Shown: in pieces, positions 1-9,648 of the stretch
Numbering within the stretch: the first letter of the stretch is position 1
How the letters are laid out: the number at the start of each line of letters is the position of its first letter
NCBI GenBank assembly: GCA_013416795.1
Contig: RQSC01000010.1
Location: forward strand, 149,949-177,352
Source: Prasinococcaceae sp. CCMP 1430
Lineage: Eukaryota; Prasinodermophyta; Palmophyllophyceae; Prasinococcales; Prasinococcaceae
DNA length: 27,404 bases
Direction: 5' to 3'
Notes under the pieces: generated by a model
Told to the model about the DNA's origin: nothing
The model's database searches: none
Seen by the model: only the letters and a program-made list of their open reading frames with translations
Program-made: the position numbers and the translations under genes

Positions 1-293
1 GGGCGGGGTAGGGTGATGGCGAGGGAGGGAAGTCGGGCCGTGGCGGGGCGCGAGAACGGTCAGCGTGCGGATGGGGCGTGCGGACAGCGAGCGAGAGGGC
101 GCGAGAGCCGCGGGGTCGGCGCGCAGCCGCGCGCGTAGCGCGCGCTGTAGCCAGTGCCGGCGGGCACCACCGGCTCTCTCGTGATGCGCGAGCACACGCT
201 CCCATAACCCTCGCCGCCGGCGGGGCATTCGCCCTCCTTGGCGAGCGGGCAAACCCACACCCGCCGCCGACCGCGTGCGGGCCCAAGCGAGGA

Positions 294-1756
294 ATGCTAT
301 CACCGTCGCGTCTGGCGTCGGCAGCTGCGGCAGAGATGGCGTGGTCGGATGCGGCGCAGGCTACGCCGCCCGCGGGCGCCGACGTGTTCGCGCAGCCGCC
401 CGGGGGCGCGCTGCGCATCGAGCTCCCGTTCGCCGCGCGCGTGGTCGTGCGCACGCACGCGGCGAGCTTCGAGGAAGTCGCGGTGGAGCTGTCGAGCGCT
501 GCCACCGCTAGGACCGGCTCGGCGCTCGCCGTGAGGCGCGACGAGGCGGCGAACGAGGTCTCTGTGGCCACTTCGGGCGCCACCGTGTCCGCCGCAGGAG
601 ACGAGGTGGACGTGGTACCTGAGGACTTGCCGCTCGTGCGCGCGTGGGTCCCCGAGCGCTTCTGCTCGGTGGCGGTGGTGTCGCCCGGCGGCGATGTGGA
701 GGTGCAGGGCGTGCGCGAGGCCGACCTGCGCGTCGAGGGGCCCGCACGGCGTGTGAGCGTGGGCTCCGCCAAGGGCGGCGCGTTTGTTGCGCGCGCGGGC
801 GCGGGTGGCGTGCGCGCGGCGTCGCTCGCCGCTGACGTGTGCGTGGAGGTGGCTGACGGCGGTGCGGTGGAGCTCGAGCGCGTGGTGGGCAATGCGGTCG
901 AGGTGGCGTGCGCTGGTGGCGAGGTGGACATTGGGACGCTGTACGCGCCGCGCCTGGAGCTGCACACCAGTGGCGGGGACGTGCGCGTGCGCCACGCCGA
1001 CATGCGCGAGCGCGATGGCTCGAGCGCGCGTGATGGCTCGTGCACCGCGCGCGTCGACACTGGCGGCGGCAGCGTTTGCTTTGACGGCATCGACGGCAGC
1101 TTGGACGTCCGCACGGGCGGGGGCGGCGCCGTGCTGCGCGCCAACGCCGGCTGCGGTGAGCTTGCGCTCGACACCGGCGGCGGCGACGCGGACGTTCTCA
1201 TTGACCCCCAGGCGCTGCCGTGTGCATGCGCCGTCGACGGCGAGGGAGGCGTGCGCGTTGACGCGGCCCTCCTGCTAGAGGGCGGCATGCTCTCCGAGGC
1301 TGTGGCATCAGACGGCGCGCACGGAGGCATGGGCGAGTCGGATGGAGCGGGAGGCGTCGAGCAGGTGCGCGTCGGGGCGGGGTTGCACACGCGCGGGCAG
1401 GGGGTGGTGGGTTCGTGCCACGGCGTGCGCGCGCGAGCGGTCGATGCGGTTGGAAACGTAGCTGACTGACATGCTTCGTCGCCCGCTCCCTCGTCCACGC
1501 GTGCACGCACGCACGGGCGCGCGGACGCACGGGCGCACGCACGCATGCACCCTCGCACGGCGCGCACGTGCTGTCCAAGGCGCTCCGACGCGACGCCATG
1601 TCGCGCGCTGCGCGGCTGTCGGTGCGCCACGGCCGGGGCGGGCTGCGCGTGGGGCCAATGTCGTGGTGGGCGGCCAAAATGGGCGGCTGGGCCGAGCCGC
1701 AGGCGCCCACGCGCGCGCAGCGCATTGCCGGGGCGCGGCCGGACAGGGGCCAGTGA
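294..1756 (+). CDS. FAM185A-like DUF4097 beta-repeat protein
   Basis: Two exons are inferred: 294-1364 and 1580-1756, giving 415 residues. The intron 1365-1579 starts GTGCGC, contains CTGACTGAC at 1462-1470, and ends at the first AG after it (an AAG). Both sides are phase 0. The body is a run of short beta-strand repeats with Gly-Gly-Asp turns (for example HTSGGDVRV, VDTGGGSV, LDTGGGDADV), typical of the DUF4097 adhesin-like fold found in FAM185A. The second exon adds a strand and an SWW segment (LRVGPMSWWAAKMGG) that resembles the family's C-terminal end. If the intron were retained, the frame would instead stop at 1469. The start is the first in-frame ATG, at 294; another in-frame ATG lies at 336. 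Function is not known for this family. The gene converges on the next one with about 85 bp between the stop codons. Confidence 0.6.
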
Positions 1757-1840
1757 GGCGCGGTCGTGTCGGGTCGCAGGGGCGAGGGTGCGACGCTGTT
1801 TGCACGTGTAATACCGTTCACAATGTGTACAATGGCGAGC

Positions 1841-2617
1841 TCAAAGCTGGTTAGTCGCCTCCATGATCGAGTCCCTACCGAGCGAGCCCGAGGCCGTCAC
1901 CTCCGAGTCGAGCATCTCGGCGTAGTTGAAGGCGCCCTGTGCCTTGCCCGCGCCGCCCTCGCACTCGAGCGCGCAGGTGCTCGCGCACAAGGCCTGGCTG
2001 TCGACGCCGCCGCTCATCGCGACCGTCTCCTCGCAGCCGGGCACGCACGAAGCCACGCACTGCGCGAGCCTGACGTCGGGCGCGCTGCCCACGGACCCGA
2101 TCCCCGCTCCGCTGCCGCCGACGGCCGACGTCCCCACGAGCATCGCCTCGCTGGTCGACGCCTCCACCGGCGTGGGCTCCGACGGTGTCTATGCGCGCCC
2201 AACGAGCGCCCGCGAGCGCGCGTCAGCGCCAGGCGGCGGCGAACGCTTGCTACCCACGCGAGCGCGGCGCCGGCTCGGGTGCAGGCAAGGTGCGCGCGGC
2301 GCAGGCATGGCGCAACCATGCCTCCTCCTCCCTCTCCTCCTCCTTCTCACGCTCCCACGCGCGACTCTGCCTAGCTCCTCCGTCGCTCGCGGCCCTCTGC
2401 ACGCAGGCGCTCTCACCGTGAACCAGAAGAACCCGACGACGGCGGCGGCGCCCACCGCGTACGCGCCGAGACCCTTGTAGAGCGCCGGCGACTCGATCGC
2501 CGCGCCGGTGAGCGTGCCCCGCTGCGTGCCCCGGGGCCGCAGGTTGCCGAGCTGGTTCTCGCCGCGCCGCACGACGCGCGGCTTCGTCTTCGGCTCCTCC
2601 GCGGCCGCGCGCGCCGC
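1841..2617 (-). CDS. Small membrane protein with twin CX3CX3C motifs, 5' end unresolved
   Basis: Not recognised. Two exons can be joined: one from at most 2617 down to 2417, and 2188 down to 1841. The intron 2416-2189 starts GTGAGA, has CTGAC (branch A near 2223) and ends TAG; both sides are phase 0. The upstream exon is open from a stop at 2618-2620 and has no ATG, so a first exon must lie upstream. It encodes a charged segment (EPKTKPRVVRRGENQLGNL) and one hydrophobic helix (GAYAVGAAAVVGFFWF). The last exon carries two cysteine triplets, CVASCVPGC and CASTCALEC, each C-x3-C-x3-C and separated by 15 residues. It ends in an acidic tail. The layout of one membrane anchor plus a disulfide-capable helical hairpin suggests an organelle membrane protein facing an oxidising space, but that is inference. 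Confidence is higher for the splice join than for any role. Confidence 0.5.
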
Positions 2618-3724
2618 TCAGTGCCGCGCGGCGGCGCGCCCGCACTCACTCGCGCGCGCCGCGCACCGCGCGCGCGCGCAAAAAATCCGCTTATCCGACC
2701 ATCAAAACGCACCTCCCCGCGCCGATCGCGCGCGCGCGAAATTTGCCGTCGCGCTTCCCGTGTGTGGCTGGGATCGCGCGCGGCGCCGCTCCGATAACAG
2801 ATTTCGATGATGCACACTCAGAATGGTCACCGATTGCAACCTCATTTTTCGGACTTACGCGCGTTTTTATTTGTATCTCTTTCAATCATAGGAACGCACA
2901 TGTTGCCATCGAAATTAGGATATTTCCGTGAATGGAAGAAGCGCTGCGGCAGAGTGACCTCCCGGTGCACCACTGGGCGTTTTTTTTTTTTTTTTTAAAT
3001 TCTCGCCCCCTTTCCTGCGCGCTACCTTCTCTTCTGATGATGGCGAAAGAAAAAAAAGAAAAGCTTTTTCTCTGAGTTTTTGAGTCCGTGATCCGAACGT
3101 CAAAGTGAACGCGACACACACACCTTTTTTTTTGTTTTTTTTTTAGCGGCGAGCGGTGCGGCCGGCGTCGTTCCCCGAGCGCGGCGCGTTCCCCGAGCGC
3201 GCTCCCTCGGCGAGAGCGCGGCCTGTCCGGGAACACCCGAGGAGGGCGAATGAGAATCGTGTGACAGATGGCGAGCAGGCGCTGGCGTGCGAGCGCTGGC
3301 GCGGGCGTGCGAGCGCGCGCGCCTGCTCTTTCCGGCCGCGGCCGTCCGCCTCCGTGCGCACGCGGGGGTGGCCTCGTGGACACGTGGCCCTGCGCGAGGC
3401 GGTGGGCGGATGGGCAGGTTGGGTGGGGCGGGGTGGGTAAAGGAGAGGGGGGACTGCGCCTCGTGGGGCCGCCCGCGCCCGCGCGGGCGTCCGGGCAGAG
3501 CGCGCGGTGCGCGCCGATCCGAGGCGCGCCGCGGTCGCTGCCCGCCACTGGACGCGCGGGACGCGCGGTGCGGGCGGCGCGGGTGCGCGAACGCGCGCCC
3601 TTGAGAGCGGAAAGGAAGGAAACGCAGAGAGGGAGGCTGGGAGGGAGAGAGAGAGGGAGGGAGCGGCGCGTGCGGAGGTCCAGCACGTGGGCGGCGGGCC
3701 GGCGCAGCGAGGCACCCGCGCGCG
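2618..3724. promoter_or_regulatory. Divergent intergenic interval with AT-rich island and purine tract
   Basis: This 1.1 kb lies between two genes that point away from each other, so it should hold both promoters and probably a missing first exon of the minus-strand gene. About 2790-3150 is clearly AT-richer than the flanks. It includes a T17 run (2980-2996) and a T9-G-T10 run (3125-3144). A GTGCGT donor-like site lies on the minus strand near 2717, but no ATG-bearing exon could be attached to it. From about 3611 to 3663 there is a GA-rich tract that would fall in the 5' leader of the plus-strand gene. No convincing protein was seen on either strand. Confidence 0.5.
2961..2996 (+). terminator. 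Hairpin plus T17, Pol III-like terminator candidate
   Basis: A 7-bp stem with a 3-base loop (CCCGGTG-CAC-CACTGGG, one G-T pair, 2961-2977) is followed two bases later by 17 uninterrupted T (2980-2996). A second small stem (GAAAT-TAGGAT-ATTTC, 2911-2926) lies upstream. A T run is what RNA polymerase III needs to terminate, so a short non-coding RNA could end here. I could not match the upstream 100-180 bases to U6, SRP RNA, tRNA or another known RNA. It could equally be a chance tract in an AT-rich promoter. Confidence 0.25.
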
Positions 3725-5624
3725 ATGGCGGTCGCGGAGGCCATCGCGTTCACGCCTGGGGCCGTCGACGACGACGGAACGGATAGCGACGCGTCGCTGA
3801 CTCCGCACGTGCACAGGCGGCTGACCAGCGACAAGCTCAGGGCCGAGATGTTCGAATCGGGTGCGTGCGCGCGAGCGAGCGCCTGCGTGCGCGCGCGCGC
3901 GCGTGCGTATGTGTGCGTGCGCGTGCGCGCGTGCGCACCGGCGAGCGCAGGCACCGTGCAAGCCGGCGCTGACGCGCCTCCTCGCAGGGCTGATGTGCGA
4001 CGGCGGCGGCGAGGCGGATGGGGTCGGCGGCGCGCAGCTGAGCAACGCGGAGAGCGCCGCGGCGAGCGCCGACGCGCTCTTCAACACGGGTAAGGTCGCA
4101 CCCGGCACTAATACGATGGGCTACCGCTTCGACTCGCCCGAGTGGGAGGCGGAGGTCAAGCAGCAGCGCAAGGCCACATGGGAGTGGCTCAAGGGCGTGG
4201 GCTCCAAGGTGTTCGAAGGTGTCAATCTCACGCGCATCTCGCTGCCGGTGCGGCTCTTCGAGGGGCGCTCCTACCTCGAGCGCATTCGCGACAATTGGAG
4301 CTACCTGCACCTGCTCGAGCGTGCCGTGGCGGAGCGTGACCCCGTGCGGCGGTGCGTGCGCGCTGACTCGCGCGCGCGTGTGCGTGCGCGTCGCGCGAGC
4401 CTGCCGCGCTCGCTCGCGGCGCGCGCGGCTCAGCGGCGCGCGCGAGGTGCTGGCGGCCGCGCTTTGCTGACCCGTCACGCGCATGCGCACGCCACGCCTC
4501 GGGGACGCACACTCTCGCAGGATGACCCTGATGGTTGCCTTCGGCGCCAGCGGGCTCTGCAGGCAGGTGAGCTTCGCCAAACCCTTTAATCCTATCCTCG
4601 GCGAGACGGTGAACGCCGAGTACACCAACGGGTACACCCTCGCGTGCGAGCAGCTCTCCCACCACCCTCCCGTGAGTGCCTACCAGCTGGTCCCCGCGGA
4701 CGGCGGTTTCGAATTCTACGGCCACGCGGGTTGGAGCGGCAAGGTGTACGCCAATACCGTCAAGGGCTTCCAGCTGGTGCGCCGCGCCGACCGGCGAGCT
4801 TCGTTGTGTGCCTGCGTGCTAGTGTGCGCGTCCACACGCGCTGGCTGCGACTGCGCCTTCTTTACTCGCTCGTCCAATCGTTCGCTCTCCCGCCGAGCGC
4901 TGACGCGAGGCCCCCCTCCCCTCTCTACACCCATCCACCACCACCATCGCCACCACCACCAACCCACACGCGCGACGGCCGCCCCGCACGCACGCAGGGC
5001 CTCAACACGCTGCGCTGCGCAAGCACCGACGGCGCGCGCATCAGCTGGAACCTGCCGACGGTCGTCATGAAAAACATCATGTTCGGGGTGCGGGTGCTCA
5101 CGTACGAGGGGGAGATGGTCTTTCGCGACGACAGAAACCGGCTCACGTGCCGTCTGCAGGTGGGCGGCGGCAGCAAGGGGTCGGTGGCGGAAGACGAGGA
5201 GGCGGGGAGCAGGAACCGGAGCAAAGGCGGCGCCAGCGGCAGCAAGAAGGGCGGAGGCTTCTGGAAGCGGAAGTTCGGAAAGGGCAAGGGCTCCCCTGAC
5301 ATGCTGTCAGGGCGGGTGGTGTGCGACGACGAGCCGAGCGTGGCGCTCGCGACCTTCGAGGGGAACTGGATCACGCATCTCGACTGCGACGGCGAGCGGC
5401 TGTGGGAAAGCTCGATGCCGACCGTGCGCGCGACGCGCTTTTCGCGCAAGCTGCCCTCGGACGGCTCGCTGCGGCCCGACTGCAACGCCGTGGCGGCGCG
5501 CGAGTGGAACAGGGCGCAGCGCGCCAAGGAGATGCTGGAAAACCGCCAGCGCGCCGACGCCAAGCTGCGCAAGGAGGCGCTCAAGCGCATCGCCAAGGCC
5601 GAGAAGGCCACGCGCAAAATTTGA
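3725..5624 (+). CDS. Oxysterol-binding-protein-related protein (ORP/OSH), short form
   Basis: Four exons: 3725-3860, 3988-4351, 4521-4776 and 4998-5624 (460 residues). Introns start GTGCGT, GTGCGT and GTGCGC, all end CAG, all have CTGAC (A at 3972, 4470, 4903), and the frame is kept at each join. The protein has the family core: the lid-side segment LTRISLPV, the lipid-pocket signature KPFNPILGE (about 187-195), the fingerprint EQLSHHPPVSAY (210-221, with His-His that binds phosphoinositide headgroups), then WNLPTVVMKNIMFG and a basic, helical C-terminus (REWNRAQRAKEMLENRQ). ORPs move sterols or phosphatidylserine against PI4P at membrane contact sites. There is no PH domain, ankyrin repeat or FFAT motif, so it resembles short OSH-type members. 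A Lys/Gly/Ser-rich insert (KGGASGSKKGGGFWKRK) interrupts the beta-barrel region and is unusual. The ATG at 3725 is preceded by a long purine-rich leader. Confidence 0.9.
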
Positions 5625-6128
5625 CCAGGCGGGCGCGGGCGCAGGGCGCGAGCCGCACAGTAAGCGAGCTCCGCACCAGAGGGGTCATCCCGCTTCCGCT
5701 GAATAGCTTCCCACCGCGTCCAAGCCGAAAGGCACCGCAGCTTCGCATGCTACAGGAGCAGCGCGACTCCGCCTGGTATCGCGGCGCCCCATGCGGTTCC
5801 CCCGGCGCCCGCCCGAATTGTCGCGGATTTCCGGGCACTCGGCAGCGGCCGTGGAGGTGGGCGTCGCGCGGCGAGGACGTGCGCTGGCGTTGATGAGGGG
5901 AGGGCGCGCGCGGTGGGTGGGTGCTTGGGTGCTTGGGTGGGTGGCGGGCCGCGGGGGCTACACTCCGCGCTCGCCCGGCGCTGCGGCGCCGCGGCGCTGC
6001 GCGGCCGCGGGGCGCTTACACCAAGGCCGAGCCGCTGACGCGCATCCGCGACATCGCCCACGGCAAGGGCGGTGTGGCAGCCGAGGGGCGGAGGAGAGCG
6101 AGGGCTGGAGGGTGGGGGGGGCGCAACC
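5625..6128. other. Intergenic, no confident gene
   Basis: This 504 bp holds the 3' flank of the ORP gene and the 5' flank of the protease gene. About 5914-5946 has GTGGG and TTGGG iterations that could form G-quadruplex-like structure. Around 6017-6070 one plus frame reads GAYTKAEPLTRIRDIAHGKG, which looks peptide-like. It has no ATG and no clear splice sites, and it overlaps a CTGAC of the type used at branch points here, so I do not call it an exon. Confidence 0.4.
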
Positions 6129-8084
6129 ATGGACGCGCCCCGCGCTCGGGACACGCTGGTGGAGGCTGCGTCCTCCCGGCGCGGCCTGGCGAATCTGGGC
6201 AACACGTGCTTCCTCAACGCGACGCTGCAGTGCCTCGCTGCGACGCAGCCGCTCGCCGACGCGCTCGTCCTCGGCCACTGCGGCGCGCATGGCGCGCCCG
6301 GGCGCCGCGGCGCGCCCGGGCGCGTGCGCCGCGGCGCACCATGTGCGATGCGTCTCGTGGAGCAGACAGTAGGTGCGCTCAGCAGAGGAGGGGGCTCCAC
6401 GCACGCCCCGCGCGAGCTCGTGTCGGCGCTGCCCTCGCTCGAAGGCGTGCAGCGCGGCACGTTCGTGCGCGGCCGCCAGGAGGACGCGCACGAGGCGCTG
6501 CGAGCGCTGCTCGAGGGCATGCAACGAGCTTGCGTGCGCGAGGAGCGAGCCGCGCGTGGGGTCAGCGAGCGGGTCGTAAGCGGCGCAGACCTCATCAAGG
6601 AAAGGATGAGCGTGCCCAGGCAGGTGTTCGGAGGGGAAGTCCGCTCGCGCGTGCACTGCCAGGTCTGCGGCGCCAACTCGGATACGTTCGAGCCCTTCCT
6701 GGACCTCAGCCTCGAGGCGCGCTACTCGAGCCTCGAGGAGGCGCTCGCTGCGCACACGCGCGCCGAAACCTTGTCAGGCTCCAACGCATACTGGTGCGAT
6801 CGCTGCCGCGCGCTGGTGAGCGCGCACAAGAGCGTTTGCGTGGTGCGCGCGCCTCGCGTGTTGGCCGTGCACCTCAAGCGATTCGAGGGCGGCATCGGAG
6901 GCGGCGGCTTCGGCGGCTTCGGGAGCTTCGGCGGCTTTCGGAGCAGGGGCAAAGTTGCCTCGCACGTGAAGCTGCCGCTGTGCCTAGAGCTGGGCGCGTA
7001 CATGACCGACGCAGAGCAGAGGCGGCCGGCAAACTCGCATCCGGGCCCGTATCACCTGTACGCCGTGCTCGTTCATGCTGGCTCGGGTGCATCCTCGGGC
7101 CACTACTACGCCTTCGTGCGCGACGCCGAGGGCTGGTGGCGCGCGGACGACTCCCGTGTATCGCGCTGCTCGCAGGAAGAGGCGCTGCGAGCGCAGGCGT
7201 ACATTGCGTTTTACTCGCAGGACGACGCGCGCGCGGCCAAGGGCGCGCACGTCCCGCCTTCGGCCGTCGAAGAGGCCCCTTCACCAGCGAGGGTCGGCGC
7301 CCGCCCGCCCGCCAGCATGCACGTGCCCGTGCACTCACCAGTGCGAGCAGCTGCGCAGCCGGGAAGCAGAGGGGTGTGCACGGACGGTGCAGCCGGGAGT
7401 GCGGTGGCGCTCAAGCGCGCAGAGGAGCGAGCGCGCACGCTGGCGCGCGCGCGTGATACCTCGCTCGCGAATGGGCGAGTAGGCAGTGCGCACGTCGCGC
7501 AGGCCCGCGCGTATGCTCGCGCGGAGGCGAGTGCACATGCCGCCGCGCACGCGCACGCGCGCGCACGCGCGCGCGTCAGCCAACAGGCGCGAGTAGCGCC
7601 CCATTGCATCGGGAGTGCGTCGGCCGCATCGAGCGCAACCTGTCGGCTACCGCTGCCCCCACTTGCGCACTCGCACGCACACACGCAGCCAGAGCCCGCA
7701 CGGGCCCCGTTTGGTCGCCGCGCAACACTTGGCCTGGATTCGGGCGGCAGCGCGAGCGGCGAGTCGGCACTGACACGGTCACGAGAGAGGCAACGTGTGG
7801 CAGAGGCTGCACACGCGGCTCGGCGAAAGGCCGCCGCCTACGGCATCAGCGCTGGCACGGCGGGCCTCCGCGGTGGGCAGCGCGCGCGCTCGCCGCAGTG
7901 GCTGATGGGGGCGCGCGCACGCTCGCGTGAGAGCGTCCGAGACGGAGGGCAGGCGCTCACGCGCCAGGCACCGTCGGCTGGGAGGCGGCATAATGCGGCG
8001 TCGCTGCGCACGAGTGCGTCCTCCAGCAGCGGACCGCCGCTTGACCTCCTGCGTGCGCCCGCGTATACACGCAGCACGACGTAG
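6129..8084 (+). CDS. Ubiquitin-specific protease (peptidase C19, USP36/42-like)
   Basis: Single exon, 651 residues. The ATG at 6129 sits in a good context (CAACCATGG) and directly precedes the catalytic domain. The Cys box is GLANLGNTCFLNATLQCLA with Cys27. The His box is GASSGHYYAFVRD with His325, followed by WWRADDSRVS supplying the third catalytic Asp (340/341). Two Cys pairs, CQVC near 178-181 and CDRC about 50 residues later, form the USP zinc-binding finger, and PRVLAVHLKRFEGG is the usual central strand. It removes ubiquitin from proteins. A Gly/Phe-rich insert (GGGFGGFGSFGGFRSRG) follows LKRFEGG. The last 290 residues are low-complexity Ala/Arg/Ser sequence with no recognisable domain; this tail may be disordered. 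The catalytic residues are all present, so activity is expected. It converges on the carrier gene. Confidence 0.92.
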   Translation: MDAPRARDTLVEAASSRRGLANLGNTCFLNATLQCLAATQPLADALVLGHCGAHGAPGRRGAPGRVRRGAPCAMRLVEQTVGALSRGGGSTHAPRELVSALPSLEGVQRGTFVRGRQEDAHEALRALLEGMQRACVREERAARGVSERVVSGADLIKERMSVPRQVFGGEVRSRVHCQVCGANSDTFEPFLDLSLEARYSSLEEALAAHTRAETLSGSNAYWCDRCRALVSAHKSVCVVRAPRVLAVHLKRFEGGIGGGGFGGFGSFGGFRSRGKVASHVKLPLCLELGAYMTDAEQRRPANSHPGPYHLYAVLVHAGSGASSGHYYAFVRDAEGWWRADDSRVSRCSQEEALRAQAYIAFYSQDDARAAKGAHVPPSAVEEAPSPARVGARPPASMHVPVHSPVRAAAQPGSRGVCTDGAAGSAVALKRAEERARTLARARDTSLANGRVGSAHVAQARAYARAEASAHAAAHAHARARARVSQQARVAPHCIGSASAASSATCRLPLPPLAHSHAHTQPEPARAPFGRRATLGLDSGGSASGESALTRSRERQRVAEAAHAARRKAAAYGISAGTAGLRGGQRARSPQWLMGARARSRESVRDGGQALTRQAPSAGRRHNAASLRTSASSSSGPPLDLLRAPAYTRSTT

Positions 8085-8236
8085 CGCGCGAGCGCTCACT
8101 GTACATGTACCAAGACCCCAGACTGTAACATACGGCACACACGCGTGCGAGCGACCGGGCTGCACGAGCTCGCTTGCGTGGACGCGCGCGCGCGCGCGCG
8201 CTCTAGCGCGTGCCGCTCGCGAGCTCGTGCGTAGTG
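8085..8236. other. Convergent 3' interval with TGTACA and TGTAA motifs
   Basis: The stops of the two convergent genes are 152 bp apart. Just after the protease stop are TGTACATGTACC (about 8100-8111) and ACTGTAACAT (about 8124). A perfect alternating GC run lies near 8180-8199. TGTACA recurs near several other gene ends in this window, so it may belong to 3'-end formation signals. Confidence 0.3.
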
Positions 8237-9340
8237 TCACAGCGCCGCGAGCGCCTCCATGGCGAGCTCATACACAACGAAGATTGCGCCGTTTGTGGGA
8301 CCGGCACGGAGCAGTGCAGGCGTGAGCCCGCGCCACAGCGCTCGCGTGCCACCGCCCTCGCGCAGGATCCGCGAGAGCGCTGCCCTCGCGCTCGCATCCA
8401 ACTCCGGAGCGTGTGCGCCCACCGCCCCGCGCGCGCGCGCGAGCTCCACCCTGGCGGCCTGTGCCTGCATGTTGCATGCGACAGTGTCCAAAGGGTAGCT
8501 CACTAGCCAATTAGCGGTGCCGGCAGCCCAGCCCGCGCCCCCTTGGGCTGCCATCCGAAGGAGGCGCCCATCCTCCCGCGGATCGGTGCCGCCGCCGAGT
8601 GCTCGCCTGAGCGCCTCCTCGGCGCGCGCGTACACAAGGAATCGTACTCCATACGAGATGCCGTCGCCAATTGCCCCTGGTGTGACCCCACGATAAAGTT
8701 CGCGCAGTCCTCGTGCTCGCCATGCGTGCGCAGTGCAACGCAGCGGCGACGAGAGCGACGCCGCCAGCACGCGCGCGCGCTCCGCTGTCGCCGGCGCGCG
8801 GCTCGCGCGTGCTCGCGTACTTTCGTTCGAGGCACGTGCTCGCGCGTGCGCGCCGTGCGACGTGCCTGAGTGCGGCTCCGCCGACGCTCGCGTGAGCGCT
8901 TCCATCGAGTCTCCGTGCTTGAACACTTGCAGCTGCACTTTGACGTACTTGATCGGATTAAGGGCCACCGCCATGGTGACGCCAGCGATGCCACCTGCCA
9001 GTGCACGTGCGGCGCTGTCTGCGCCGTCATCGATGGTATCGCCGTGTGGCCGCAGCATCCCGTACGCAGCGGCGTTGGCGCTAAATACCAGTGCCTGCTC
9101 GGCGCCCTTGGCGGCTAGCGGCAGCGACATGCCATCGAAGAGCGCGAGGAAGCCGCCCGACAGCAGCCTTCGCGGGGAGCCACGTTGTGTCGCCTGCGCC
9201 TGCATGCGCGCCTTGATGGTGTCGAGTGGGTGGCCTATCACGCAGCCCGCCGCGCCGGCCGCCGTGCCCGCCAGGACATCGTGCCACCACCGCGGCGGTG
9301 GCGCGTGCGCAGGCGCCTCGCAACTCGCCGCGGGGGGCAT
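8237..9340 (-). CDS. Mitochondrial carrier family protein (SLC25)
   Basis: Single exon, 367 residues from the ATG at 9340. Three tandem carrier repeats can be followed. Repeat 1 has HPLDTIKARMQ with the full PX[DE]XX[KR] signature (Pro38-Lys43). Repeat 2 has NPIKYVKVQLQ, in which the acidic residue is lost. Repeat 3 has YPLDTVACNMQ, in which the basic residue is lost. GG-type helix signatures such as YRGVTPG and WRGLTPALLRAGP follow repeats 2 and 3. Such carriers exchange metabolites across the inner mitochondrial membrane. Degenerate second and third signatures are common in the basic amino acid/acylcarnitine branch, but the substrate cannot be assigned. A long Ala/Arg/Ser-rich insert lies in the matrix loop of repeat 2. 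The frame stays open upstream of 9340 through a TG repeat that would encode His-Thr iterations, so the ATG at 9340 is the sensible start. Confidence 0.85.
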   Translation of the reverse strand: MPPAASCEAPAHAPPPRWWHDVLAGTAAGAAGCVIGHPLDTIKARMQAQATQRGSPRRLLSGGFLALFDGMSLPLAAKGAEQALVFSANAAAYGMLRPHGDTIDDGADSAARALAGGIAGVTMAVALNPIKYVKVQLQVFKHGDSMEALTRASAEPHSGTSHGAHARARASNESTRARASRAPATAERARVLAASLSSPLRCTAHAWRARGLRELYRGVTPGAIGDGISYGVRFLVYARAEEALRRALGGGTDPREDGRLLRMAAQGGAGWAAGTANWLVSYPLDTVACNMQAQAARVELARARGAVGAHAPELDASARAALSRILREGGGTRALWRGLTPALLRAGPTNGAIFVVYELAMEALAAL

Positions 9341-9380
9341 CACGCGCCGGGCGCCCGCGTCGCTCCCATCCTCGGCGTGC

Positions 9381-9414
9381 GGTGCGTGTGTGTGCGTGTG
9401 TGTGTGTGTGTGTG
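9381..9414. repeat. GT/TG microsatellite
   Basis: A run of GT dinucleotides with two GC interruptions, immediately upstream of the carrier gene's ATG and therefore in its probable 5' leader. On the carrier's strand it reads as CA repeats. Confidence 0.85.
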
Positions 9415-9561
9415 CACCCCTCCTCCGCCTTGCGTGTGGCGAGGCGCCCTGCGCCCGCCGAGGGGCCGCGCACTCCCTCGCTCGCTCGCTCGTGTTCGTA
9501 ACCCGGCGCCGGACGCCCTGCTCAAAACGCACACAAACCTGATTGCATTGGACTACAATAG

Positions 9562-9648
9562 GTCAGTTGTGATCAACTTTACCCACGGGCTACGGATGAC
9601 GAACAAGTCAGTTGTGATCAACTTTACCCACGGGCTACGGATGACGAA
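9562..9648. repeat. Exact 42-bp tandem direct repeat, two copies
   Basis: Copies at 9562-9603 and 9607-9648 are identical, separated by CAA, giving a 45-bp period. Each copy begins GTCAGTTGTGATCAACT, which contains an inverted repeat AGTTG-TGAT-CAACT, and ends GGATGACGAA. The unit is much less GC-rich than its surroundings and sits in a divergent promoter interval. Confidence 0.95.

Noticed and set aside
1367-1469. C-terminal tail of the first gene up to the stop at 1469
   Set aside because: It starts at a GTGCGC donor and ends at a CTGAC branch motif, so it is better read as intron.
2940-2980. Partial likeness to SRP RNA (GTGACCTCCCGG)
   Set aside because: Only about a dozen bases match and the surrounding helix does not.
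5921-7456. A 511-codon plus-strand frame across the protease
   Set aside because: It is a frame-shifted shadow, Arg/Ala-rich, of the USP gene whose catalytic motifs are in another frame.
9341-9532. N-terminal extension of the carrier with His-Thr iterations
   Set aside because: It comes from the TG microsatellite and lacks an ATG; the ATG at 9340 gives a normal carrier.
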